From: Stentor coeruleus
Taxonomy: Eukaryota > Ciliophora > Heterotrichea > Heterotrichida > Stentoridae
Direction: 5' to 3'
Length of the DNA stretch: 24,747 bases
Assembly (NCBI GenBank): GCA_001970955.1
Contig: MPUH01001072.1
Location: forward strand, 1-24,747
Each line of letters starts with the position of its first letter. Position 1 is the stretch's first letter. A model generated the notes under the pieces. It was not told the origin of the DNA and ran no database searches. It saw only the letters and a list, made by a program, of their open reading frames with translations. Below are positions 1-8,731 of this stretch, in pieces. Both the position numbers and the translations under genes were made by a program.

Positions 1-905
1 AGTTCTATATTAGTCTTAGTTATCAGTCTTATAATTTTCGTCTTTTTTGCCATTTAATTATTTTTGGGTAATAATAAAGCTAAAATCAAAGGAGGTAACT
101 AAAAAAATCTACTATAATAGGAGGATTCTTGTCTTTAAAGATTGTTCCTTCTTTATACCTCCGGCTTACTCAACAATCTTAGGACCAAATATAAATTGTA
201 AGCGATATTTAGGTCTTCTTTCACACTTACAAATTATATGAATTATTTCATTTATATAATCTTAGCAGGACATATATAGCACATTGTATTATCTATTATT
301 CATATGATAATAAAAACCCTTAGTGAACAATTTATTCAAACCAAATTAGAAATTTTCGTTTATATGCTTTAAATATTTCCAAATAAACTCTATCATTTTC
401 TTAAATTTTTCTTTTAAGCAATTATCACTGATAATATTTCAACCTATTCATAATAACAAACAAAGATTTATTTTATACACAACCTTGCATTTCTAATTTT
501 CTTCTGTTTCTACTCAACTTTTTATAAAACAAATTTTCAAATACTCAAACCAAAAAATTATTTATACTAACTTTATAACACTTTTTTTATAATAATCTAG
601 CACCTGCCTATGAGAAAACCTTTAGAATCTTCTCTAATAAATCATATGACTAAAGTTTGAATGAAGAAAATATGTCAGGATTTTAATACTATTAACTTAT
701 AACAAAACTAAAAAGAAAACTTGGTTGATTTAAAATTTGATATTGAGATTCCAACTTGAGTGGCTTCGTTTCATAAAAAGATATGATAATATTCTTAACA
801 TAATCTCATAAATTTAAAATCTTAGAATAATATCCAAATAAAACTCCCTTATACAAAGATCATTCAAAAACATCATAAAAACCTCTACCAATATAAAAAA
901 AATAT
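1..905. other. Gene-free AT-rich stretch
   Basis: I find no protein here that I can support. The longest frame (47-241, +) encodes 64 residues of biased composition with no recognisable family. The reverse strand at about 75-240 has somewhat protein-like runs, but these contain in-frame TAA and tandem TAG codons and resemble nothing I know. From about 330 to 900 the + strand is rich in A and C. That is the composition of 3' flanks of minus-strand genes elsewhere in this window, and it fits the 3' side of the kinase-like gene that follows. Confidence 0.5.
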
Positions 906-953
906 TTACAGCTGAGGATTTTGTATTAATTTAGCTGGGTTATAATCTACTAC

Positions 954-2074
954 TCATACGAGTGACGAATGGTCTAAAGACCTTAAATGGGTCATCACTT
1001 TAGGAAGAGAGTATTTCGGTACTCTTCCAAGCATCTCCAAGGATAAATTCGAGAAGCTAGTGATATCACCTTGTATAGTATTACTGAAATCAAAGTCTCC
1101 AATTGTAAGCCAGTTATACTTATCAATATAAACATTGTCTAAGGTTATATTCCCATGAGCAAGTCCTTTTGAGTGAATGAATTTCATGACTTTCGATATT
1201 TTCGATAAGAAACGAATGCATTTATCCTCATTGAAATCATTATCAATCCATTGACGTAAAGATTGCCCTTGGATGTATTCCATTTGTACATGTAACAACA
1301 CTTCAGTTGTATCATAAAAACTAACCTGGTCTTGAAGTTCTACCCAACAGGTAACATATCTTGTAATATGCCTACACTTCAATTGCTTTACCCTATTTAT
1401 CTCCCTAAAGATCGTTTTTTCATGCCCACTTTCCATAAAATTCACATTAATTTTCATNCATGCCCACTTTCCATAAAATTCACATTAATTTTCATCACTT
1501 TAACAATATACAACTGCGAGTCAAGTTTATGCTGAGCTCGATATATACAAACACCTTTTTCCTCTTCAATCAAGTCAATATTCGTGAATTTTTTTTTGAA
1601 ATTCCCAGGATCAATTATAGAATCTATTGAAAACAATGATAACAAAGGGAAAATATTACAAGATTCACATGCACTAGCCAAAGAAAGAGGGGATTGAAAA
1701 GGAGAATCTGAAGTGCTGGCTTGACTTGAGCATTCAAGTTCTTGACTAGTATTTGACTGGCTTTCTGATATGCGTTTTTGCTGCTTTCCAATAAGAAATC
1801 CTATAGCAATTGATAGAAATATGAAGGCAAGTAAAAATATTGACTTTTGTGACATAGAAATTCTCTGATCTTTATGAAGAAATGAGATATTTTGCATTTC
1901 TGACATGGCCCTGTAGGTGAATCCCGGTATTTTATCGAAACTATCAAAGGTGAGGATAGATCTTGATGATGGGGTGTCGGAGATTAAAGATAAGGGGATT
2001 TGACAGGAGTGGGATGAAGGAATGGTCTCGGGACAACACCTGATGAGTAAGACAAGCAGGATTGATGCAACCAT
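954..2074 (-). CDS. Membrane-anchored PERK/eIF2-alpha-kinase-like pseudokinase (split by assembly artefact)
   Basis: The protein starts with a signal-peptide-like segment (residues 1-13), has a short presumed luminal part with several Ser, and a membrane segment at about 79-96 (FLLAFIFLSIAIGFLIG). A kinase-like domain starts near 163. The eIF2-alpha-kinase hallmark is visible as RHITRYVTCWVE, followed by HVQMEYIQGQSLRQWI. The beta-3 Lys (YIVKV, K192) and an alpha-C Glu (FREI) are kept. The glycine loop is degenerate, HRD is HGN (about 294-296) and DFG is DFD (about 314-316). The activation segment is almost absent: an alpha-F-like segment (DITSFSNLSLEML) follows within about ten residues. So I infer a catalytically dead, ER-type membrane pseudokinase. 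The frame is broken at 1458 by an N inside a 37-bp duplication; removing one copy plus the N (38 nt) restores a single frame of about 360 residues. The TGA stop at 954-956 is followed in frame by 15 more codons resembling a kinase C-lobe end (DYNPAKLIQNP), up to TAA at 906-908. The family call is firm; ER location and loss of activity are inferred. Confidence 0.8.
1421..1495. repeat. 37-bp exact direct duplication flanking a single N (scaffolding artefact)
   Basis: The 37 bases at 1421-1457 recur exactly at 1459-1495, separated only by the N at 1458. Collapsing the two copies restores the reading frame of the kinase-like gene. This is the signature of two contigs whose overlapping ends were joined without being merged, so it is not a biological repeat. 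Confidence 0.93.
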
Positions 2075-3450
2075 TTATATCGTTAGCTACTTAAAGGTAT
2101 CTTGCCATTTAATTTTTTGCTCCAGACAGTATTTTCTAGTGAAGTGGTAAATTGTGATACTAGGATATTAAGTTTATGTTTATGAAGAAGAATGAGAAGA
2201 TGATTTTTTTTAATGAGGTTAAGATTGGGTTTATAAAAGAAAAATTGTAAGGGTTTTGGGTTATGTAAAGGATGAAAGTTTTAGAATATCATTGGATTAA
2301 TGATAGAAATAGAGAGATTGAGTGAGTTTTATTTATGGGTTGGACTTTGTGGGTTTTGGTTGTGAGGAATTCGATGTTGTAGTTTTTTTGTTATGGTTTT
2401 AAGATTTTATAAGTTTTGTTAGGCTTTTTATGGTTATTGATTTTGGGATTCTTGAAATATTTAAAAACTAAATGCTTGTTGAATTGTGTGATGCTGGATT
2501 GATATTTTTAGTATTAAATATAGTTTGATTCTAGCTCCTAGAACAATTTCTGCTTTTTGTATAGAGGTAATTATGTTTATCATTAGAATAAATGCAACAG
2601 TTTTAGATTTTGTATAAAAATTACTTATTATACTAAACGAAAAAAACTAGGGTTTAGTATAACAAAAGTAGTTTTATTCAGTGATTTAACCCCAAAACCT
2701 TAGTTTAATTTTCTTATTGGCCAAAAAATGGATTTTTATATACCCCATACTATAATTTGCCAAAAAAAAAATAGTACTTTCCCATATATCGATGTGATAT
2801 GAGCTGATATAACATTTTACCAATAATTTCTTTTTATTCGAATTCTTCTGACAAAATTTTCATATCTTTAAATGTTTTAATATCCTGATTGTGTATACAA
2901 AACTCATTTGGGTAAGACTAAGTTTTGTAAATTTTATGATTATAATATTTTTGCAACTTGGATTCATTTCAGTATCATGCTTAGAGTTTTTTTTATGATA
3001 GTTTCAAGCTTTTCACTTAGGATGCTGTTTTCAATTTTTTTAAAGTTTATTAAAGTTAGTAATTTCCAACATCTAGATCTAAAATCTTCTCTGTTTATCT
3101 ATATTATTTTACTAAAAATCATATCTTTATAGTTTAAAAGTTCAAGATCACTCTAGCCTGCATCTAACAATAATAATTATCTTCTCATCAAATGAAGATC
3201 GGTAATTTTAATATAAATATATACTAAAATCTTTAATCCTAAAAAAAATAATCCTATAAAAATCATTTTCCACAACAAAACTCATATTCCAAAATAACCC
3301 CAACCCAAAATCCTATCACACTATAACCAAATCCTCATAAAACATATTAGCTTTTCTATCAAAAGCCTAAAGAAATCCTATTCTAACAAAAATCCTCCCT
3401 AATAAAAATACCTAAATCCATACTTTTTATTAATATTATCTAAAGGCCAA
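2075..3450. other. Gene-free stretch between the kinase-like and cyclin genes
   Basis: I see no supported gene in these 1.4 kb. On the + strand, 2080-2460 is rich in G and T, while 3150-3450 is rich in A and C. These are the compositions of 5' and 3' flanks of minus-strand genes in this window, so this stretch probably holds the promoter and leader of the kinase gene and the 3' region of the cyclin gene. A 74-codon frame at 2908-3132 (+) is Phe/Ile-rich and looks like chance. Confidence 0.5.
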
Positions 3451-4998
3451 TTACATAGTCTTCGTCAAAGACTCAGTCATTTTTTCCTTCAACGCTGCTT
3501 CTGCATTATTCGAATTTTTCTGAAGCTTTAACACAACATCTACATCCAAAGGTTTCAAAGGAAAGCTTTTATTATTCTTTTGCGCATTGGTCCTCAATAC
3601 AAAATAATATTTAGCATAATCACTGTTTTTAATATTAACCTCATAATCAATAATACTCAAAAATATCAATTCCATACTATTGATTTCTCGTAATGTTATA
3701 ATACTAAACACTTGGGCAAAATGCACATTTTCATAAGATTCATCATCCCAGATTTTACTTGCTAGTATTAAACACATAAATAAAAGTTTTTTCCAATTTT
3801 TCTCACTGACGTAAATTCCTGATTTTTCTATAAATTTTTCCATATAAATCAGACATAAAATACTTACTTCTTTTTCCATACGGCTACGGGCTATAACGTT
3901 TTTGCAGAAGTTGTAGATTTCTTCTTCGGTTGGAGGAACGCCTGGGAAACAGTTGTAGTCGTCGAATTCAGTGTTGAAGATTTCTTGGATGTTGCTGGGA
4001 ACTTTCACTTCTCCTGCTTCAGTGAAGTTTTTCTGTGGAGAACCTTCTTCGTAACTTTTTTCAGTGATTTGTGTGAGTTCCATTATTGGGTGGGCTGAAT
4101 CCATTGAGTAGTCCATAGAGTAAGTGCCTATAGAAGACATAAGTGAGGACTTGCTCTTAGCCGTATCTTTTTTAAAATCCTCATACAAATCTGGTAAACT
4201 CGCTAAACTCTCCCTCATATCCGGTACCAAAGCTCTATTCTTCTCCACTTCCATCCCATGTAAAACAATTTTCAAAATAATCCTCCCAAGTGATCTGCAC
4301 ATCTCTTCTAAATCTATATGATGCAAAGTTGATCTTAATTTCGAAGAATCATAAGAAACCCCAACCTCACTATTTTTTTTCTCAACCTCAGGCAAAGGTT
4401 CAAAAGGGTCAAGTTTCTGAACCGGAACCTTAGGAGAATCAGGTTCATCATGTAACTGTTCTTCTAATTCTTGTATTTTCTTCATAGCAATTTCAAGTTC
4501 ATCTTTTAATTTTTGATTTTCATGATCAAGTTCCATAGATTTCTCACTACATAACATAAGAGCATCATCAGATTCAGAATACCTTTCTTTAGTAGCTTTT
4601 GTTGAATTTGTTTGTGGTTTATCTTTACAAATAGAACTATTTCTTGTATATTCAATTTGTGGACATCGAAGGTATTGTATGAGTTTATTGAATTTAGCTC
4701 TATGGCCAGGGAGGATTTTTAATATATCACAGAGTTCATCAAGCTCAGTTGTGGTTTTGTCCATTAATGAGAAGGTTGTTTCTTTCATTTCTGTTAGTTT
4801 TTTGTAGTACTGTTGTAGGGAATGTTTTTTTAATGAGTTGTAGAGATAGATTTCTTGAGTGTCATCAAGAGGATCTCCTTCATCAACTTCGATTATCATG
4901 GATTTTGGGTTTTTTATTGTGGATTTCGCGTTTTTGATTTTCTGTTTGTGGATTTTCTGTTTTTGCTTGAGCTCCCATTGTTGCATACTTTTGCTCAT
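3451..4998 (-). CDS. Cyclin-Y-family cyclin with N-terminal SAM-like domain and coiled coil
   Basis: The C-terminal cyclin box (about 358-470) shows the cyclin Y pattern: NWKKLLFMCLILASKIWDDE, then INSMELIFLSIIDYEVNI, YAKYYFVLR and NNKSFPLKPL. The last two correspond to the typical cyclin Y segments YAKYYFDLR and NNLSFPLEPL. Cyclin Y proteins activate CDK14/16-type (PCTAIRE) kinases, often at membranes. Residues 50-111 look like a SAM domain (SLKKHSLQQYYKKL, then LPGHRAKFNKLIQYL), and 155-184 is a coiled coil. Ser-rich stretches (281-303) may be phosphorylated. At 515 residues it is longer than animal cyclin Y (about 340), owing to the N-terminal part. The start ATG at 4998 is preceded by an AT-rich leader (TAATAAAT), as in neighbouring genes. 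No intron is needed. The cyclin Y call is strong; the SAM call is moderate. Confidence 0.85.
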   Translation of the reverse strand: MSKSMQQWELKQKQKIHKQKIKNAKSTIKNPKSMIIEVDEGDPLDDTQEIYLYNSLKKHSLQQYYKKLTEMKETTFSLMDKTTTELDELCDILKILPGHRAKFNKLIQYLRCPQIEYTRNSSICKDKPQTNSTKATKERYSESDDALMLCSEKSMELDHENQKLKDELEIAMKKIQELEEQLHDEPDSPKVPVQKLDPFEPLPEVEKKNSEVGVSYDSSKLRSTLHHIDLEEMCRSLGRIILKIVLHGMEVEKNRALVPDMRESLASLPDLYEDFKKDTAKSKSSLMSSIGTYSMDYSMDSAHPIMELTQITEKSYEEGSPQKNFTEAGEVKVPSNIQEIFNTEFDDYNCFPGVPPTEEEIYNFCKNVIARSRMEKEVSILCLIYMEKFIEKSGIYVSEKNWKKLLFMCLILASKIWDDESYENVHFAQVFSIITLREINSMELIFLSIIDYEVNIKNSDYAKYYFVLRTNAQKNNKSFPLKPLDVDVVLKLQKNSNNAEAALKEKMTESLTKTM

Positions 4999-5466
4999 AT
5001 TTATTATTAGATTTAAAAATACATGAATTCTGTGGAAATTTTTTATGGGGAGGGGTTAAGGAAGAGATGCGAGTTTGTGGAGGTGGTATTTTTTATTAGC
5101 TGATGGGCTAATTTTTGAAAGGTGGGAAATTGGGTTTGGATTTTTAAAGATAGGGTTTTTGAATTTATGAAATGAGTGGTTTTTTTGAGATTTTGAGTTT
5201 GGGTTGAGTAGAGAAAGTTAGATGAGGATTGAGGATAAGATTGATTTAGGGAAATTATTGATGATGATAGTTAGGTTAGAGGTTGATAATATGGATGATA
5301 GAATTTTTTGTAAGAAAAAAGGTGGCTTTNGTTGATAATATGGATGATAGAATTTTTTGTAAGAAAAAAGGTGGCTTTTAGGAATTATGGTTCTTTGGTT
5401 AGGTATTTGGAATTTTAGGTTATAGGGATAGTGTTTTAATAGGAAATTATATATGCTTTAATAAAT
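4999..5466. other. Intergenic region between cyclin gene and small ORF
   Basis: This stretch separates the 5' end of the minus-strand cyclin gene from the 5' end of the plus-strand small gene, so it must hold a divergent promoter region. It is rich in G and T on the + strand up to about 5440, which is the composition of 5' flanks of minus-strand genes here. It contains the second assembly duplication. No coding sequence is supported. Confidence 0.5.
5282..5378. repeat. 48-bp exact direct duplication flanking a single N (scaffolding artefact)
   Basis: Bases 5282-5329 recur exactly at 5331-5378 with only the N at 5330 between them. The arrangement is the same as at 1458, so I read it as an unmerged contig overlap. 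The true sequence is probably 49 nt shorter here. Confidence 0.92.
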
Positions 5467-5703
5467 ATGGAAAGAATTGAAGGTGTGATCAAAGGATTAT
5501 TCAAAGGAGGCGGGTACATTCAAGCGAACGATGGCCAGCTTTATATATACTACGATAGCAGTTTGAAAGAAATTAAAGCTGATGTGTTGAAAAAAATGAA
5601 TAAAGTGGTTGCTTTGATGAACGGTGTGACTATAATTGAAGTGAATTTGAAAGAAGAACGCATATCATGGGCAGATGCGAGTTTAATACAAAGTTTTATA
5701 TGA
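5467..5703 (+). CDS. Small protein of unknown function, possible OB/cold-shock-like fold
   Basis: This gene encodes 78 residues. Its GC content and codon variety are clearly above the flanking DNA, which supports real coding. The first half (GVIKGLFKGGGYIQANDGQL, then YIYY) faintly recalls the order of strands in cold-shock/OB-type beta barrels (GxVKxF, GYGFI, DDG, VFVH). The nucleic-acid-binding aromatics are not convincingly kept, so the resemblance may be chance. The start is preceded by TTTAATAAAT, like other starts here. It ends with TGA followed two codons later by TAG. I do not recognise a family. Confidence 0.6.
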   Translation: MERIEGVIKGLFKGGGYIQANDGQLYIYYDSSLKEIKADVLKKMNKVVALMNGVTIIEVNLKEERISWADASLIQSFI

Positions 5704-6685
5704 AAGTAGAATTGTTTAACTTTGAAAACTTTTATTATAATTTTTTACAAAAGAATACTAACTGAACTGCTTATATCAAAAAAATAAAATCGCATTTATC
5801 AAAATCTACCTACGTTCAAATTTATTCTTTATCATAGCTTTTTAAATTTATTATCTCGTAATCACCAAATCCTATTATCAAATATATTATAAATTCTACA
5901 CTTTTTCCTTGTAAAAATCCTCTCTTACCCTAATCCATCTTCTTTAAAAAATCTAACTTTGAAATTTCTATATACACATCACTTTAATTTTTATATAATT
6001 TTACTTTCATCCTATCAACATGTTTTAGCATCACCAACTATTAAAAATCTTCTTTTCTCAAGTAAACATTTTTCATATATTTTTCCTCATTTCAATCTTG
6101 ATTTCATACACTGTGTCATAAAATTAATTCAATCATATATTCTGCTTATATTTTCTGTAATCCAACATTAATATTAATTAGGAATTATCGCTTGACTATT
6201 ATCCAGTCCTTGTTCTGTAATCCAGCATAAATTTCTAATTAGTTGTAACCAAAATAGCGAATTCTTCAAACATAAGCATACCCAGTGTTTGCTAAATCTG
6301 TCAACTTCCTTACAAATTCTTCTTTTCATCCTCTAGGAATTCTTTCAAATATAAAAACATAGTTTACATAAAAAAATCTCAAACCTCATAGTAGTAATAC
6401 AGCCAGTCTCCATGCATTATCAATAAATTCAACCTAATATCATATAAAAAACTAAAATGCCAAAAAAAATAGCAAAATTTATATCACATCTATTCTTATT
6501 ATAACTCCTAAAATATTTCCCTATCATCCTTCCAATTCCACACAATAAATTTTAGCCTTTAATATAATAAAGTAAAAAGACCCTTCTTTTTTTACTCATA
6601 AAAAAACCAAACTCTATTTTCCCAAAGATTTCTCCTACCCAAAACCACAATTCTATATAAAGTACTAGCAATCATTTACTACTAA
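5704..6685. other. Gene-free stretch, 3' regions of two convergent genes
   Basis: No supported gene lies here. The stretch separates the convergent 3' ends of the small gene and the transporter gene. It is A/C/T-rich on the + strand. A 70-codon frame at 5959-6171 (+) is Phe/Ile/Leu-rich with no family resemblance and is most likely chance. It contains a short direct repeat with 60-bp spacing, listed separately. Confidence 0.5.
6153..6242. repeat. 30-bp imperfect direct repeat with 60-bp spacing
   Basis: The motif TTCTGTAATCCA plus the following A/T-rich bases ending in AATTAG occurs at 6153-6182 and again at 6213-6242, with several mismatches. The offset is exactly 60 bp. It lies in the non-coding 3' region between convergent genes. 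It could be the remnant of a small tandem duplication. Confidence 0.6.
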
Positions 6686-8080
6686 TTAAGAAAATAATTC
6701 TATCCAGAACATAATAAACCCACTGATTCCTATAAGTGTCATAATAACCAAGACCAAATACGCTATAAACAAATCTTTCCTCGTATACTTCCCTGGGAAA
6801 GCTTTGATATAATACATACAAGGTAATATAAAGCATATAATTGGATTAGAAATCGTCCCTAAAACATTAAGCACATATCCGATATTCGGGATAACTAAAG
6901 CTAGACCCAAAGCTGAAAACACTTCAATTGTCACAACAAGGAAATATTGTTTTTTTGTTGGTCTTCTCTGATACAATATTGATAAAGTTGCATCACGACA
7001 AGGGTGTACTAATAATGGTGTTCCACAAAGTACAGTAATTGCAATAGCCATAGAAGCCTAAATATAATTTACTATAATAATCGGCACATCACCTTTATGA
7101 TATTTCGCTTGAAGAATCTGTGTAGGGAAATCAGTAATTGGATGATACTCTTTATAAAATGTTAAAAAGCCAAATATCCCAACTATCAAATATAGGAATA
7201 ATACTATGATTAATCCACGAGATAAAAACTTAAACCCTCGTTTTGTACTTCTTCTTTGAAGCTCTTGATAAATTGGAATAACATTTGGATGACATGTAAA
7301 AGAAAATACAACATAACCTGCTGCGGTAAAAATGCTGTAGGCTGAAAGCTCAGTTGCAGGAGCTTCATCAAATCTTGATGAGGTTTCACCTGACCTCATA
7401 GAAAAAAACCCATATATTATGGCGATACCGAGGTATATACAAGCAAAACAGCTTAGTAAAGATGTATATCTTAAAGCTGATATTTCTTGTTTTAAAGATA
7501 AAGGATATACGATAATAGTGCAAATCATGCATCCCCACATATAGCTGCTAGTAGCAAAGGCGTTATCTACACCGAAAAGCTTGAGACAATTAGGTACGAG
7601 GTCTTTGAGTAAGACTAAATATGCTATAACTGTCCCGTAGTTGTTGATAATCATGTTAACTTCAGCAAAAGTTCTCATTTTATGACCAAAAAGTTCATTG
7701 CCAATAGACTCGTATGTGAGTTTACCTGTTTTCTCAGCAGCTAAGACTAGTAATTGGCATGTATATAATGAGACTATCATTCCTAATATAAAAAGCACGA
7801 TTCCTTGGTATAAACCTGAGATATTTACAACATAAGGAAGACTTAAAATCCCAGCTCCGACTGTTGAGGCTAAGATAGTCAACATGCTACCTTTTAATCC
7901 ACCAGCTTGAAATTTTCGTTGTATATATCGGCTTGGTGAACTCAATAAATATCGAAGCCTTTGTGTAGGAGACATTGGGGTTTTTGAGTTTGGAGTTGTA
8001 AATGTTGAATCAGGGGAGGCAACGCTGATATTTATTTTATGCGTTGGGTGTTCCTCTTCCATCATCATAAAGTCTCCCAT
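6686..8080 (-). CDS. Amino acid transporter, AAAP/SLC38-type (two exons)
   Basis: This gene encodes an integral membrane amino-acid permease of the AAAP (Aa_trans) family, about 459 residues after splicing. The first 65 residues are a cytosolic Ser/Thr/Pro-rich tail. The family's first-helix signature is clear (GSMLTILASTVGAGILSLPY), with about ten further hydrophobic segments, including those around GLYQGIVLFILGMIVSLYTC and SYMWGCMICTIIVYPLSL. The reading frame meets TAG at 7058, but removing the 15-nt GT...AG element at 7058-7072 joins PIII to ASMAIAITVL in frame and restores the helices before LVHP(C)RD. The gene ends at TAA (6686). The start at 8080 follows a GTATATAAAA leader. The most likely role is secondary transport of neutral or cationic amino acids at the plasma or lysosomal membrane; substrate cannot be read from sequence. 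Confidence 0.9.
7058..7072 (-). other. 15-nt spliceosomal intron in the transporter gene
   Basis: On the coding strand the element reads GTAAATTATATTTAG. It has GT and AG ends, is exactly 15 nt, lies between two ORF segments of one transporter, and its removal keeps frame and removes an in-frame TAG. Introns of 15-16 nt are known in heterotrich ciliates, so this is the main taxonomic clue in the window. The element is itself a multiple of three, so its TAG makes an unspliced message terminate. Confidence 0.9.
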
Positions 8081-8155
8081 TTTTATATACGAAATTAATG
8101 TGTTTGGTTTAAAAGTTTAGGTTTATGAAGTGGCTGAATTTATAAAGACTTTACT

Positions 8156-8170
8156 GGGTGTTAGGGTGTT
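8156..8170 (+). repeat. Telomere-like interstitial sequence
   Basis: The 15 bases GGGTGTTAGGGTGTT are a perfect run of the 8-mer TGTTAGGG. This is the complement of CCCTAACA, the telomere unit I recall for heterotrichs. It lies 5' of the transporter gene. A related 13-base match is at 20523-20535. The runs are short, so chance in a G/T-rich flank is possible. Confidence 0.45.
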
Positions 8171-8283
8171 GAAATGTATTAAGAGGATTAAGAAAAAATT
8201 ATGATGGGAATGAAAATGAAAAGGAGGAAGATGAAATTTTGATGAGTAGAGAAGGCTTTTTATATAAAAATGGTTTTTGGTTA

Positions 8284-8628
8284 TTAATTAAGTTTTTTTC
8301 TTTTGAGTGAAGAAATATGTTCTTTTTCTCGTTGTTTGGATTCTAGTAAAAAGTTGGCTTTACCTATAAACCCATCTTTTCGATTTTTGGATAGAGTGTC
8401 TTCAAGCTTGTTTTCTTCTTTGTATTTCTCCCAGTCTAAGGTAGATTTGGATAAAGAGTTGAAGCTTTTAGGCTTTTTGGCTTCGGAAAGGATTTGGTCT
8501 AAACTAGGCTTGGCTCGCTTTCCAAGTTCAAAGCTCACAGTTTCCCCTGCGTATTTTGTATTTACTTCTTTTTTGTTGGCGTTCTTTTTTTCGTTTAGTG
8601 CTCTGGCTATTTTTAAAGCTTCTTCCAT
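8284..8628 (-). CDS. CFDP1: CFDP1/Swc5-family protein (BCNT-C domain)
   Basis: Residues 52-106 match the BCNT-C domain: FNSLSKSTLDWEKYKEEN, then LEDTL, RKDGFIGKANFL and a charged end. This corresponds to the family pattern LEKSxLDWxxFKEEEG...DGYIxxxxFLxR. Upstream, TKYAGETVSFELG matches the conserved FAGExV segment. Swc5 (yeast) and CFDP1 (animals) are subunits of the SWR1/SRCAP chromatin remodellers that deposit histone H2A.Z, so a nuclear role is expected. At 114 residues it is much shorter than the usual 200-300, because the acidic N-terminal region is nearly missing. The start (TCTAATAATAA before ATG) is well placed and only 103 bp separate it from the end of the next gene upstream. The family call is confident; orthology in function is inferred. 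Confidence 0.85.
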   Translation of the reverse strand: MEEALKIARALNEKKNANKKEVNTKYAGETVSFELGKRAKPSLDQILSEAKKPKSFNSLSKSTLDWEKYKEENKLEDTLSKNRKDGFIGKANFLLESKQREKEHISSLKRKKLN

Positions 8629-8731
8629 TTATTATTAGATTTTAGGTAGAAGGATCTGTTTTATATAATATTTTTATATAAAATACAATAATCGCTCCAA
8701 AAAGAAAAGCATGCCTAGTGTTAGTTTATCT

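Noticed and set aside
47..241. 64-residue plus-strand frame, or a minus-strand protein remnant in the same place.
   Set aside because: No family resemblance; the minus-strand reading has in-frame stops. Too weak to annotate.
954..2074. Two separate partial kinase genes.
   Set aside because: The frame break coincides exactly with an exact duplication around an N, and collapsing it gives one continuous domain.
2908..3132. 74-residue Phe/Ile-rich frame.
   Set aside because: Composition of random AT-rich DNA, no recognisable domain, starts without the usual leader.
5959..6171. 70-residue frame in the 3' region.
   Set aside because: Hydrophobic low-complexity product in a stretch that behaves as a 3' flank.
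8303..8638. 111-residue plus-strand frame.
   Set aside because: Antisense shadow of the CFDP1/Swc5-like gene, whose BCNT-C domain is clear.
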